A stretch of 64,000 nt of DNA from Octadecabacter antarcticus 307 (GCF_000155675.2 NC_020911.1:2222501-2286500), one strand, 5' to 3'; positions 54,627-63,551 are shown, counted from the stretch's first letter. A program made the numbers and translations. The notes: a model not told the origin generated them from the letters alone.

Positions 54627-55570
54627 TCAGCCACCTGCGCCGTCACGTCGACAACCAGATCGGCTGCAGGTATTGCAACATCAACGGCACCCTGATTGAC
54701 CAAAAATGTCTCGAAACGGGCATAGCGGCCATGATCCACGGCAGCTGGGCGGCTGGCAAACCGCGCCCATGTATCGCCCCATGCACGGGTGTTCAGCTCG
54801 TTGCGCAACTCGGCGCTGGTGGCAAAGAAGACCTCGCCCATGCCTGTCGGGTCATTTAAAATATCGGCGGTGGCGCGTTCGGTTGCTAGCAAAAAACGTG
54901 CAATCTTGTCACGGTTGAGGCCTTCAGCGCGGGCCACGTAAATCAGTTCGTCGTAGGATGGCACGCCTTCGGCTTCGGGATAGAAACAACGCCCTGCGAT
55001 GCCTTCGATGTCCATCTGATTAAGTTCAAAATTACGGAACGCGCCGATTACGCCATCGACCTGACCGGACATTAAAGCAGGCGAAATGGACCACCCGATA
55101 TTGATCTGTTCGACATCATCGGGGGACACACCGTTATGGGTCAGCATCGCGTCCAGCAGCATCTCTTGCAACCCTGCAACAGCAAAGCCTACTTTGCGCC
55201 CTTCCAGATCGGCCACCGATTGCACAGGGCCATCAGCGCGCACCACAAGACAGGTCATTGGTGTCTCAATCAAAGTGCCGACGCGCACAAGTCCCAGCCC
55301 GTTGCGGCTGTTGAGATGTAGTTCTGGCTGGTAACTGACCGCCAAATCAATGCGCCCTGCTGCGAGCATGCGCGGCGGATCGTTGGGATCGGCCGGGGTG
55401 ATTACCTCAACCTCAAGACCTGCATCGGCGAAATATCCCAGCTCTTGGGCCAGAATGATCGGCCCGTGATTAGGATTGACGAACCAATCTAGCATGATGG
55501 TCATGCGGTCCTGTGCAAGCGCAGGCGTGGTGATAAGCGTGAGGGCGAGGATTGTTATAATACGTTTCAT
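54623..55570 (-). CDS. thiY: Periplasmic pyrimidine-binding protein (ThiY, NMT1/THI5-like)
   Basis: The 315-residue precursor has a signal peptide (RIITILALTLITTPALAQ). The mature part opens MTIMLDWFVNPNHGPIILAQ, the NMT1/THI5-like substrate pocket, with GRKVGFAVAGLQEMLLDAML later. It binds HMP-type pyrimidines for ThiXZ. It overlaps tenA by ATGA. Confidence 0.92.
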   Translation of the reverse strand: MKRIITILALTLITTPALAQDRMTIMLDWFVNPNHGPIILAQELGYFADAGLEVEVITPADPNDPPRMLAAGRIDLAVSYQPELHLNSRNGLGLVRVGTLIETPMTCLVVRADGPVQSVADLEGRKVGFAVAGLQEMLLDAMLTHNGVSPDDVEQINIGWSISPALMSGQVDGVIGAFRNFELNQMDIEGIAGRCFYPEAEGVPSYDELIYVARAEGLNRDKIARFLLATERATADILNDPTGMGEVFFATSAELRNELNTRAWGDTWARFASRPAAVDHGRYARFETFLVNQGAVDVAIPAADLVVDVTAQVAE

Positions 55571-55602
55571 GAATGTCTCCGTCAGGTGGATTGAGGTGTG
55601 AG

Positions 55603-56565
55603 TTATTGTTCAGGCAGGGCGAGCAGGGCGATATCGCCCGCCCACCGGTCGCGTAATGTGGTGCAGGCATGATGCGCGCGCAAACCCGTACGGCAGGCCA
55701 ATACGATACGGGTATCGGACGGGGGCAATGCCAAATCGGGCATGGAGCCAGTCTGTAGATGCAATGCGGTATCGCGAAACGGGGCAGGGACCTCATCGCG
55801 CAGATCAATGACAAGATCGGTTGGCGTGATCTGGTTTTCAGCAATGAAAAGGGCGGGGTGTGCAGGCTCTGGTGCTGCGTCAAAGCGAAATCCGGACATG
55901 CGCCAGTTTGTGGCGTTAAAGATCATCATCTGACCCAAAGGTGAGGGTGTCAGCCCGAGCAAGACGCTCAAGGCCATCTGCGCTTGCATCGCACCCATTG
56001 TGGCCACCACAGGGCCAAGTACCCCTGAGGTTGCACAGGTTGCAGCACTGCGCGGCAGGTCGGGGAACACGGCACGCAGGGAGGGTGCCGTTGCGCAAAA
56101 TCCGCCCACATAGCCTGTTAGTCCCAATGCAGAGGCTGCAATCAGCGGTTTGCCTGCAGCAAGGGCGGCATCAGACAGGGTGAAACTTGCGGCAAACGTA
56201 TCAGCGCAATCAAGCACAACATCCGCTTGCGCCACCAAAGTGGGTGCGTTGGCTGGTGTGAGCCAGTCAACAATAGGGTGCAGGGCAACATCGGGGTTCA
56301 GAGAGGCCATGGCATCGGCTGCAGCCAGCGCCTTTGGGCGGCCCACGTCTGCCATACGGTAAAGCGGCTGGCGATGCAGGTTACTCTGTGCCACCGCGTC
56401 GCCGTCGATCAGCGTGATCATACCCACGCCAGCCCCCACAAGATATTGCAGCACCGGCACCCCGAGGCCGCCCGCGCCTGCAACCAGAACATGGGCCGCG
56501 CGCAAACGGTTTTGACCTTTGGTTCCGACTTCGGGTAGGACAATCTGACGAGCGTAGCGGCTCAT
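55603..56565 (-). CDS. thiF: ThiF/MoeB-type adenylyltransferase fused to a rhodanese-like domain
   Basis: ThiF adenylates the C-terminal Gly-Gly of ThiS so that it can receive sulfur. From the ATG at 56565 there are 320 residues. RYARQIVLPEVGTKGQNRLR and LVAGAGGLGVPVLQYLVGAG are the E1-type nucleotide fold, and DGDAVAQSNLHRQPLY and VVLDCADTFAASFTLSD the catalytic site. The ThiF zinc CxxC pairs are missing or eroded. Residues ~240-320 form a rhodanese fold (DLVIDLRDEVPAPF, IVLACRTGLRAHHACTTL) with a Cys in the active loop (ACRTG), which could supply the sulfur directly. It overlaps thiE by ATGA. Confidence 0.88.
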   Translation of the reverse strand: MSRYARQIVLPEVGTKGQNRLRAAHVLVAGAGGLGVPVLQYLVGAGVGMITLIDGDAVAQSNLHRQPLYRMADVGRPKALAAADAMASLNPDVALHPIVDWLTPANAPTLVAQADVVLDCADTFAASFTLSDAALAAGKPLIAASALGLTGYVGGFCATAPSLRAVFPDLPRSAATCATSGVLGPVVATMGAMQAQMALSVLLGLTPSPLGQMMIFNATNWRMSGFRFDAAPEPAHPALFIAENQITPTDLVIDLRDEVPAPFRDTALHLQTGSMPDLALPPSDTRIVLACRTGLRAHHACTTLRDRWAGDIALLALPEQ

Positions 56566-57158
56566 GCGGTCGCCTCTAGCCAAGCGTGAATGCGGGCTTT
56601 GGGATCTGCATGCAGGGTGATGTCTGTCACTGCCGCCACCGTATCCGCCCCTGCGGCAAAGGCCCCTGTGGAGCGTTCCACCGACATGCCACCAATGGCA
56701 CACAGCGGGATATCCCCGATCAGGGCTTTCCATTCTGTCAGCCGGTCAAGGCCTTGTTCGGTCCATTTCATTTCCTTCAAAATGGTTGGATAGACGGGGC
56801 CCAAGGCGATGTAATCAGGATCCAGCGCCAACGCGCGGTCTAGCTCGGCAAGGTCATGGGTTGAGACACCCAGCTTGATTCCAGCACTACGGATCGCTGC
56901 GATATCGGCTGTGTCCAGATCCTCTTGCCCCAGATGCAGCCAATCTGCCCCCAGATCAATCGCCAGTTGCCAGTGATCATTGATCACCAGCGTGGCACCG
57001 TGGTGTCGGCACAGGGCCTGAGCGGTGACAATCTCTGTGTGCAAAGCGTCATTAGCGCGGTCTTTCATGCGCAGTTGCACCAGCCGCACGCCAAGTGGGA
57101 CTGCGCGGGCAATCCAATCAGCACTGTCGAAGACGGGGTAGAAACGCGGCAATATCAT
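56562..57158 (-). CDS. thiE: Thiamine-phosphate synthase
   Basis: ThiE couples HMP-PP and thiazole phosphate to thiamine phosphate. The 198 residues show [40 protein letters not shown] with [25 protein letters not shown] and ALGPVYPT, the conserved TIM-barrel contacts. Both ends overlap neighbours by four bases. Confidence 0.95.
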   Translation of the reverse strand: MILPRFYPVFDSADWIARAVPLGVRLVQLRMKDRANDALHTEIVTAQALCRHHGATLVINDHWQLAIDLGADWLHLGQEDLDTADIAAIRSAGIKLGVSTHDLAELDRALALDPDYIALGPVYPTILKEMKWTEQGLDRLTEWKALIGDIPLCAIGGMSVERSTGAFAAGADTVAAVTDITLHADPKARIHAWLEATA

Positions 57159-57916
57159 AGCCAGGCCTTTCCAATGAGGGGGGTGGATGGGACGGCCATG
57201 TCGCGCATACCCATGGGGCCAGAAGTTGCTGCCAGCGCACCGGCCTCAGTGGCCAATGCAAACGCGCGGGCCATGGTCGCGGGATCATCCGCTTCGGCCA
57301 CGGCTGTGTTGAGAAGGATCGCATCGAACCCCATCTCCATCGCTTGCGCTGCATGGCTTGGCAGGCCAAGACCCGCATCAATCACCATCGCCACATCGGG
57401 AAATGCTGCGCGCAGGGTGCGCAGCCCGTGGATGTTGTTTAGCCCCATACCAGACCCAATGGGCGCGCCCCAAGGCATCAGCACATGGCAGCCCGCGTCT
57501 ACCAGCCGCGCGGCAAGCACCTGATCTTCGGTGGTGTAAGGGAACACCTTGAAGCCATCAGCACACAGCACTTCGGCTGCCTTGATCAGGCCAAACGGGT
57601 CAGGCTGCAGCGTGTCGGAATTGCCGATCACCTCAAGTTTGATCCAGTCAGTCTGGAAATACTCACGTGCCATCTGCGCCGTCGTGATCGCCTCGCGCGC
57701 TGAATGGCATCCTGCTGTATTGGGCAGCAAATGGACACCTAGCCCGCGTACCATATCCCAAAATGCCTGTCCCGCGCCACGCTCACGGCGCAGCGATACG
57801 GTCGCAACCGACGCTCCACTTTCGTGAAACGCGTTCTCCATCACGGCGGGCGAGGGGTAGCGCGCAGTGCCCAGCATCATAGGCGTTTGCAAGTCCACCC
57901 CGTAGAAATCACGCAT
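57155..57916 (-). CDS. thiG: Thiazole synthase
   Basis: ThiG assembles the thiazole ring from DXP, dehydroglycine and ThiS-thiocarboxylate. The 253 residues show [59 protein letters not shown] with the Schiff-base Lys, and [17 protein letters not shown]. It lies three bases after thiS. Confidence 0.95.
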   Translation of the reverse strand: MRDFYGVDLQTPMMLGTARYPSPAVMENAFHESGASVATVSLRRERGAGQAFWDMVRGLGVHLLPNTAGCHSAREAITTAQMAREYFQTDWIKLEVIGNSDTLQPDPFGLIKAAEVLCADGFKVFPYTTEDQVLAARLVDAGCHVLMPWGAPIGSGMGLNNIHGLRTLRAAFPDVAMVIDAGLGLPSHAAQAMEMGFDAILLNTAVAEADDPATMARAFALATEAGALAATSGPMGMRDMAVPSTPLIGKAWL

Positions 57917-57919
57917 GGC

Positions 57920-58117
57920 TTACCCCCCCTGCATTGCGGTTAAAACTTCGATATGGTCACCGGCTGAAAGGGGTGTGTCGTCTCGCAGAGCTGCAGGCAC
58001 GAAGACCCCATTGAGCGCGGTGGCGACCCGCGCATCACCCCAGCCCAATTCTGCCAAAGCATGACTTAGATCGGTGGCTTTGATCTCGCGCGGCTCTCCG
58101 TTCACTTCAATTTTCAC
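57920..58117 (-). CDS. thiS: Sulfur-carrier protein ThiS
   Basis: The 65-residue ubiquitin-like protein ends in AMQGG, the Gly-Gly tail that ThiF adenylates and sulfurates. ATALNGVFVPAALRDDTPLS and GDHIEVLTAMQGG are the typical last strands. It overlaps thiO by 11 bases. Confidence 0.95.
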   Translation of the reverse strand: MKIEVNGEPREIKATDLSHALAELGWGDARVATALNGVFVPAALRDDTPLSAGDHIEVLTAMQGG

Positions 58118-59087
58118 GAAATAGATCCCCCGTTTTGCCTGTTGAAAGAAAAGTGGCCGCTTGTTCGGCCAATGCCGGCGCCATTAAGAATCCGTGGCGG
58201 AACAACCCGTTGAGATGCATCACGTGTCCCCGCTGCACCACGCGCGGCACGTTGTCGGCAAAGGCCGGGCGCAGATCGGCACCCATCTCGATTATCACAG
58301 CCTCGGCAAAGCGCGCATCAAGCGCATAGGCTGCCGATAAAAGCTCAAGCGCCGAGCGTGCCGTCATAGGGCCGCGCGCTGCGCTTTCGATCTGGGTTGC
58401 ACCCAACATGAACAACCCGTTCGCACGCGGCACGACATAAAGCGGATGGCGCGGGTGCAGCAGACGGACGGGGCGGGTCAGCATGATCTCGTCCGATTGC
58501 AGTACAATCATTTCGCCACGTACCCCACGCAGGCCCTGCAAATCGCCCTGAGCGGCCAGACCGCGACAGTCGATAACTGGACCTTGCACGTTATCCGGTG
58601 TGATCTCCGTCTGTTCGATGAAAACGCCCAAGGCGGCAAGGCTGCGCACCAGATCGCTCAAGGCCTGACGGGGGTCCAGATGGGCCTCTTTGGCAAAGAA
58701 CAACCCACGTTTGTGCCGTTCCCCTAGATCAGGTTCAAGTGCAGCGATCGCGTCACCATCGCAGGCGACATGCCCGATGGTGCGCACGGCAAAGCGGTCT
58801 AGTTCCGCGCGGTCCCGCTCAGGCGCGAGCACAAGCGTACCCTGGGTGCTCACGGTGGTGACATCACCCCATAAAGCAGCGGCCTTGCGCCCATGGCTGA
58901 TGATGGGGGTCTCTGCTGTTGCACCTTCGCATTCAGGGGCCAGCATGCCACCCGCCCACCACGAACAGGTATGTGGCCCCGGTGGTCCGGACCGATCCGC
59001 CAGACGGGGGCGCAGGCCCCGTGCGAGGCAGGAGCGCGCGGCCCAAAGACCTGCAACGCCTGCACCGATGATGGTTACATCAACCAT
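58107..59087 (-). CDS. thiO: Glycine oxidase
   Basis: ThiO oxidises glycine to the imine that ThiG uses, an oxygen-dependent alternative to ThiH and consistent with an aerobe. The ATG at 59087 overlaps the thiD stop; 326 residues. VTIIGAGVAGLWAARSCLAR is the FAD fold, SWWAGGMLAPECEG the family motif, and MHLNGLFRHGFLMAPALAEQ the C-terminal FAD contact. Confidence 0.93.
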   Translation of the reverse strand: MVDVTIIGAGVAGLWAARSCLARGLRPRLADRSGPPGPHTCSWWAGGMLAPECEGATAETPIISHGRKAAALWGDVTTVSTQGTLVLAPERDRAELDRFAVRTIGHVACDGDAIAALEPDLGERHKRGLFFAKEAHLDPRQALSDLVRSLAALGVFIEQTEITPDNVQGPVIDCRGLAAQGDLQGLRGVRGEMIVLQSDEIMLTRPVRLLHPRHPLYVVPRANGLFMLGATQIESAARGPMTARSALELLSAAYALDARFAEAVIIEMGADLRPAFADNVPRVVQRGHVMHLNGLFRHGFLMAPALAEQAATFLSTGKTGDLFREN

Positions 59088-59901
59088 TGGGCCAGACCTT
59101 ATGGAAATGGTGGACGGGGCCATGGCCGTGGCCGATATCCAGACGGTCAGCTGCCTCTATGGCCCCTTGCAAGTAGGTATGGGCCATGCTCACCGCGGCG
59201 GTCAGTGGCATTTTGCGTGCCAGTCCTGCGGCGATGGCGGCCGACAGGGTGCAGCCGGTACCATGCGTGTTGCGCGTGGGGTGGCGGCGGGCTGATAGCT
59301 GCAACACATCGTCCTGCGTGACCAGCAAATCAATGCAAACGGCACCGCTTGCGTGGCCGCCTTTCATTAAAACGGCGCGTGGACCCAGCGCCAGAAGCGC
59401 GCGGCCTTGTTCGCGCATCTGGGTTTCGTCTGTTGCCTCGGGGGTGTCCAGCAGGCGCGCAGCCTCCGGAAGATTCGGGGTCAGCAGATCTGCCAATGGC
59501 AACATTCGTGCACGCAAAACGGCAACTGCATCATCCGCTAACAGCGCATCCCCTGATTTGGAAACCATAACCGGATCAAGAACCACTGGCGCTGGCACTG
59601 CGCAGGCCGCCAGCCCTTCTGCAACGGCACAAATTGCGTCCGGTCCACCAAGCATTCCGATCTTGATCGCACCAATTGCCAGATCGTCGAAAACCGCACC
59701 CATCTGGGCGCGGATGATCTCGGGGGTAAGCATTTTGACCGCTGTAATAGTGCGGGTGTTCTGCGCGGTAATTGCGGTCAGGACACTGGCACCATAAACA
59801 CCGAGCGCGCTGAAAGTTTTAAGATCAGCCTGAATTCCAGCGCCGCCGCCACTGTCGGAGCCTGCAATTGTCAACGCCTGAAAAGCCACACGTGCCCCCA
59901 T
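59080..59901 (-). CDS. thiD: Hydroxymethylpyrimidine (phosphate) kinase
   Basis: ThiD phosphorylates HMP and HMP-P. The 273 residues show ALTIAGSDSGGGAGIQADLK, IKIGMLGGPDAICAVAEGLA, VVLDPVMVSKSGDALLADDA and the anion hole NTHGTGCTLSAAIAAGLAR. It is the first gene after the TPP riboswitch and heads the ten-gene operon. Confidence 0.96.
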   Translation of the reverse strand: MGARVAFQALTIAGSDSGGGAGIQADLKTFSALGVYGASVLTAITAQNTRTITAVKMLTPEIIRAQMGAVFDDLAIGAIKIGMLGGPDAICAVAEGLAACAVPAPVVLDPVMVSKSGDALLADDAVAVLRARMLPLADLLTPNLPEAARLLDTPEATDETQMREQGRALLALGPRAVLMKGGHASGAVCIDLLVTQDDVLQLSARRHPTRNTHGTGCTLSAAIAAGLARKMPLTAAVSMAHTYLQGAIEAADRLDIGHGHGPVHHFHKVWPNG

Positions 59902-59964
59902 TAATAAAAAGGGTCAGACGCATTGAGAAACGGAGGGTTTACGGCTGTATGGTCACAGCGACAC

Positions 59965-60046
59965 TCCGTTCCCTACGCCGGAATGACCCGGATCAGGTTC
60001 GATGGGTCGGTTTTCACCTCTCAGCCATGACGGCACCCCAACGGAT
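59965..60046 (-). promoter_or_regulatory. TPP riboswitch (THI element)
   Basis: On the minus strand the leader contains GGGGTGCC, CTGAGAGGTGA, ACCTGATCCGGGTCAT and CCGGCGTAGGGAA, the conserved blocks of the THI element in the correct order. It ends about 64 bp before the thiD start, so it probably controls translation or termination for the whole operon in response to thiamine pyrophosphate. Confidence 0.96.
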
Positions 60047-60051
60047 ATGGA

Positions 60052-60080
60052 TTGCTAGCCGTCAGAAATTTAAAAGTCAA
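60052..60080 (-). promoter_or_regulatory. Promoter of the thiamine operon
   Basis: On the minus strand TTGACT and TAGCAA are separated by 17 bases, directly upstream of the riboswitch. A transcript starting there would carry the full THI element. Confidence 0.5.
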
Positions 60081-60149
60081 ACACTCTTCCGTGGCGCGAC
60101 TGCTCTTTCCTTGGACTGGTTTTAACTTTCTACCTAATTGAGATAAGCC

Positions 60150-60363
60150 ACCAAATTTTATCACCGTTACCACGTCGTTTGGGCGACGAAATATCGACAT
60201 AAGGTTTTGCGCGGGCCGATGCGCGAACGGATCCGCGATATCATTCGACAGTCTTGTGCTGAGATGGGCGTGCATATTGTGAAGGGTGTTCTGGCAGGTG
60301 ACCACGTCCACATGTTCATATCTGTCCCGCCACAATTCGCACTGTCCAAGGTGATGCAGCGGA
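60150..60363 (+). pseudogene. IS200-family tnpA internal remnant
   Basis: The plus strand reads ATKFYHRYHVVWATKYRHKV, RERIRDIIRQSCAEMGVHIV and GDHVHMFISVPPQFALSKVM, homologous to the intact tnpA at 61631 including the H-V-H pair of the HUH nuclease. The start codon region and the C-terminal third with the catalytic Tyr are missing; the right side is cut by IS5 sequence. Confidence 0.85.
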
Positions 60364-60413
60364 GGCTTTGTTGCACACAACAGCATGAGGTCTGACTTCC
60401 CCTTACCCCTGAT
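60364..60413. mobile_element. 50-bp remnant of an IS5-type end
   Basis: GGCTTTGTTGCACAC and CTTCCCCTTACCCCTGA repeat, with divergence, the first ~50 bp of the IS5 element that follows (GGCTTTGTTGCACAA, CTTCCCCTGACCCCTGA). An older IS5-type copy was therefore lost here except for one end, or an end was duplicated. Confidence 0.65.
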
Positions 60414-60469
60414 GGGGCTTTGTTGCACAAATCGCCCTTATGGCGTGCTTCCCCTGACCCCTGACGGAT

Positions 60470-61441
60470 TCAGCCTACAGTAACGGTGTTTGGGATGCCA
60501 AGGGCGGTGAAGCCGTTGAGTATCGCGGCACGGATTTGGACTTCCGCAACTTGCCGGTCAAAGTCTCGTGCGGCCAGGCGCTGCCCGAGTAGTTTCAAAC
60601 AATGCATCTTTGTCTCAACACGACTCCTGCGGTGGTATCCGCTCAAGCGACGCCATTGAGCGCGGCCGAGATCCTTTGAGGACTGTACCGCTTCGTTTCG
60701 GGCTCTGGCCCCCAGCGTATCCGGCTTCCATAGCTTGGCATTCTTGCGTGGCGGGATGACAGCACGGGCATTGCGGGCCGCAATCGCATCATGGCATTTG
60801 CGGGTGTCATATGCCCCATCTGCTGTGACACTGCCAATCTTCTGATCTGGTGTGATCTGACCGAGAAGGTTGGGCAACATGGGTGGGTCTCCAATGCTGC
60901 TACTCGTCACTTCGACCGCGCGTATCTCCAACGTTTCTTCATCAATCCCTATATGTATCTTGCGCCACACCCGACGTTTCGGCCCGCCATGCTTGCGAGC
61001 GTTCCACTCACCTTCGCCCTCAACTTTGATGCCGGTACTGTCGATAAGGAGGTTTAGCGGGCCCTTTGAGCCCTGATACGGGATGGTAACCGATAGCCTT
61101 TTCTGACGCCGACATAACGTGCTGAAGTCTGGGACCTCCCAGTCAAGGTCGATCAATTTCAACAGGCTTTCCACAAAGCCCGTCGCCTGCCTCAAAGGCA
61201 TTCCGAACAGCACTTTCAACGTGAGACAGGCTTGGATCGCCGCATCGCTATAGCGTGGCTGGCGGCCCCGTTTGCCCCCCTCTCATGGTTTGCAAACAAA
61301 CCACTGCCGGGCAACGGTAGGCGCAGCTTTCCAAGTGACCTCTGGGTTAAACCAAATGGTCAGTGACCCGCGTCGCTTCAGGGCCTTGTTATACTCAGGC
61401 CAGTTCCTCGTGCGGTAAATCGGGGCGATAGGTTTACTCAT
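60470..61441 (-). pseudogene. IS5-family transposase interrupted by a palindromic mini-element
   Basis: From the ATG at 61441 the protein starts MSKPIAPIYRTRNWPEYNKA and runs to TWKAAPT. Then 39 inserted bases bring a TGA. In the same frame the family sequence resumes GKRGRQPRYSDAAIQACLTL and continues to the end. The DDE domain is otherwise intact: LLIDSTGIKV, SVTADGAYDTRKCHD and YHRRSRVETKMHCLKLLG. An internal start (MKVLFGMPLRQ, 61219) could give a truncated protein. Inactivation is thus due to the mini-element alone, as far as I can see. Confidence 0.88.
61277..61315 (-). repeat. Palindromic mini-element, copy E, in the IS5 transposase
   Basis: On the minus strand: GTTGCCCGGCAG, then a perfect stem GGTTTG-TTTG-CAAACC, then ATGAGAGGG. 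Removing exactly 39 bases restores AAPT-GKRGRQP, the sequence of intact relatives as I recall it. It is in frame but carries a TGA. Confidence 0.85.
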
Positions 61442-61564
61442 GACGCCAGCTACCATGCTGGATTTACAACATGAATCCCTGATACGAGACTATTTGTGCA
61501 ACAAAGCCCCTAATGGATCGAAACCACCGGCTTCTAGCCGGTCAGCTTCAGCGAATCTATGATT

Positions 61565-61630
61565 GATCTTCTCTCCTGAATTTTGAAACCCGCATTAGCA
61601 GTATGGTTTCAAAATTCAGGAGAGAAGATC
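61565..61630 (+). promoter_or_regulatory. 25-bp perfect hairpin sequestering the tnpA start
   Basis: Arms 61565-61589 and 61606-61630 are exact reverse complements and the second arm contains AGGAGA and ends immediately before the ATG. The folded leader would hide the ribosome-binding site, the translational control known for IS200. Confidence 0.85.
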
Positions 61631-62029
61631 ATGCGTTATTCCTCATCCGGTCAAACGCGATTTTACCACAAATTTCACGTCGTGTGGGTCACAAAATATA
61701 GATACAAGGTTTTGCAGGGTGCGATGCGAGAGCGGATACGCGAGATTATCATGCAAACATGCTCCGAAATGGGCGTCCATATCGTGAAAGGTGTGCTGGG
61801 ACGCGATCATGTGCACATGTTCCTGTCGATCCCACTAAAACTGTCCCTGTCCAACGTTATGCAACGCATAAAGGGCCGCTCGTCGCGCCGCATCCAGATG
61901 GAATTCCCTGAGTTGCGCAAGCGCTACTGGGGCAGGCGGTTTTGGGCACGCGGATATTTCTCAACCACCTCTGGAAATGTGACTGACGACATCATCACGC
62001 AGTATCTGGAATTGCATTCCTCTAAATGA
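61631..62029 (+). CDS. tnpA: IS200-family transposase (HUH Y1 nuclease)
   Basis: The 132-residue protein carries FYHKFHVVWVTKYRYKVLQG, the metal-binding HUH-type pair in GRDHVHMFLSIPLKL and the catalytic tyrosine in the C-terminal helix DDIITQYLELHSSK. It cuts and joins single-stranded DNA at the end hairpins. Start chosen at the ATG after the leader hairpin; the frame continues upstream only through the hairpin itself. Confidence 0.93.
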   Translation: MRYSSSGQTRFYHKFHVVWVTKYRYKVLQGAMRERIREIIMQTCSEMGVHIVKGVLGRDHVHMFLSIPLKLSLSNVMQRIKGRSSRRIQMEFPELRKRYWGRRFWARGYFSTTSGNVTDDIITQYLELHSSK

Positions 62030-62139
62030 GGCTACTGGCGTCAGCCGGTAGTCCTTCACTTAAGTAATTGAAATATATTACTTTAAAATCCTGCGAAGGC
62101 CGTCCGGTTTCTGATTTGTGCGACTTCCTATACAATTTT

Positions 62140-62454
62140 AGAGTAGTCGTTCCGAATGATCTATGGATAATATTTAGGAGGTTTACGAAAGCCGGGATAA
62201 TGCTTGCTGATCTCATACGCTTTGAGGATCGGCCGAGGACATTGTTTGATTTTGAGAAGCCGAAGTCTGCTGCTCTTATGAGTGCGCTTGATCAAGCCAA
62301 CGACAGGTTTGGCAAGAAAACGTTGGTCTTCGCGAGTGAAGGGATGAAGCAACCTTGGCAACTTCGGTCCAATCACCGAAGTTCCAGGTACACGACGCGG
62401 CTTGTTGATTTGCCGGTTGTTCGTTGCGGTAATGGTGCGGCGTCCCGTGTTTGA
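62140..62454 (+). pseudogene. umuC (Y-family DNA polymerase) C-terminal remnant
   Basis: The plus strand encodes FTKAGIMLADLIRFEDRPRT, then LFDFEKPKSAALMSALDQAN, RFGKKTLVFASEGMKQPWQL and SSRYTTRLVDLPVV. This matches the last ~90 residues of UmuC/ImpB-type polymerases. The polymerase core is absent. It starts about 80 bp after the IS200 right end, so IS activity probably removed the rest. Confidence 0.8.
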
Positions 62455-62741
62455 GTGAACCACAAAAAGGTTTGGGTCTGGTTCGAAATCGGGAGCCATG
62501 AAGTCGACGGCAAAGTCGATGCGAGACGGGCAAGGCTGATTTCGCTGCGCCGTAGTAATCGCGAGTCCTTAGCAAAATCACGGATTGGTGATGTAGTCAA
62601 AAATTACTGCAAGAATTCGGTCTAAGAGTGGGTCAACAATGCCCCACTATATGAACGAAGGGCTGCCCGTGTCTCTTCTCAGTTGAAAGGAGACAGATCT
62701 GGTCGGCTTTGCGGGCTTAGGTCTTTGGACATTTTTACTCC
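62455..62741. other. Gap between umuC remnant and fpr
   Basis: No supported gene. Short frames on both strands are uncharacterised and probably decayed DNA. Confidence 0.4.
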
Positions 62742-63551
62742 TCAATCTACGAAGGCGCGTTCGACAACAAATGTGTTGGGCCGGTTGTTTGACCCTTCTG
62801 CAAGGCCAAAGCCTTCCAGGGCTACTTTGGCGTCATGCAGCATGGCCATCGAACCACATATCATGCCACGATCAATGTCTGGTGTGATCGGTGGAACGCC
62901 AAGATCGCTGAACACTTTGCCCGATGCCATCAGGTCTGTGATACGGCCTTTAAATGGATAGTCCTCACGCGTAGCTGTGCTGTAAAGTCGCAAACTCTGG
63001 GCGAATTCTCCACAAAGTGGGTCATCCTTGACTGCTGCAACCAGCCCTTGGCCATACGTCAGCTCTGCGACGTCGCGGCAAGTGTGGGTCAGGATGACCT
63101 CGTCAAATTTTTCATACGTATCAGGGTCACGGATCAGGCTGGCAAAGGGTGCAATCCCTGTACCGGTTGAGAACATCCAAAGGCGTTTCCCAGGCAGCAA
63201 CGCGTCATTTACAAGCGTGCCCGTTGGCTTTTTACGCATTAAGACTGTGTCGCCTACTTTGATTTTTTGAAGGTGTTCAGTCAGAGGACCTTCTGGAACT
63301 TTAATCGAATAAAATTCAATTTCCTCATCCCAATTGGGGGATGCAATTGAATAGGCGCGAAACACTGGTTTTTCAGTATTTGGAAGGCCAATCATGACAA
63401 ACTCGCCAGAGCGGAACCGAAAACTATCAGGTCTTGAGATGCGAAATTTAAACAGTCGATCAGTATAATGCTCAACAGACGTTACACTTTGCGCAAAAAC
63501 ACCAGCCGGTATCGGAAATTCTAAAGTGGGAGTCGTAAGGTCAACTGTCAT
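62742..63551 (-). CDS. fpr: Ferredoxin-NADP+ reductase
   Basis: The ATG at 63551 gives 269 residues of the bacterial FNR type. FAD binding is FRSGEFVMIGL and FRAYSIASPNWDEEIEFYSI. The NADP domain has MFSTGTGIAPFASLIRDPDT, VILTHTCRDVAELTYGQGLV and MICGSMAMLHDAKVALEGFG, ending FVVERAFVD. It exchanges electrons between NADPH and ferredoxin or flavodoxin in the cytosol. A longer upstream frame lacks a plausible start. Confidence 0.95.
   Translation of the reverse strand: MTVDLTTPTLEFPIPAGVFAQSVTSVEHYTDRLFKFRISRPDSFRFRSGEFVMIGLPNTEKPVFRAYSIASPNWDEEIEFYSIKVPEGPLTEHLQKIKVGDTVLMRKKPTGTLVNDALLPGKRLWMFSTGTGIAPFASLIRDPDTYEKFDEVILTHTCRDVAELTYGQGLVAAVKDDPLCGEFAQSLRLYSTATREDYPFKGRITDLMASGKVFSDLGVPPITPDIDRGMICGSMAMLHDAKVALEGFGLAEGSNNRPNTFVVERAFVD

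Larger units (their letters stand above)
60414..61510 (-). mobile_element. IS5-family insertion sequence
   Basis: GGGGCTTTGTTGCACAAAT at 60414 and its inverse ending at 61510 are perfect 19-bp terminal inverted repeats around one transposase gene on the minus strand. The element is 1097 bp. No clear target duplication is visible, consistent with insertion beside older IS debris. Confidence 0.88.
61520..62062 (+). mobile_element. Complete IS200-type insertion sequence
   Basis: A left-end hairpin ACCGGCTTCTAGCCGGT (about 61529-61545) and a right-end hairpin CTACTGGCGTCAGCCGGTAG (about 62032-62051) flank a single tnpA gene. There are no inverted terminal repeats or target duplication, as expected for single-strand HUH transposition. 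No tnpB is present. Confidence 0.85.
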
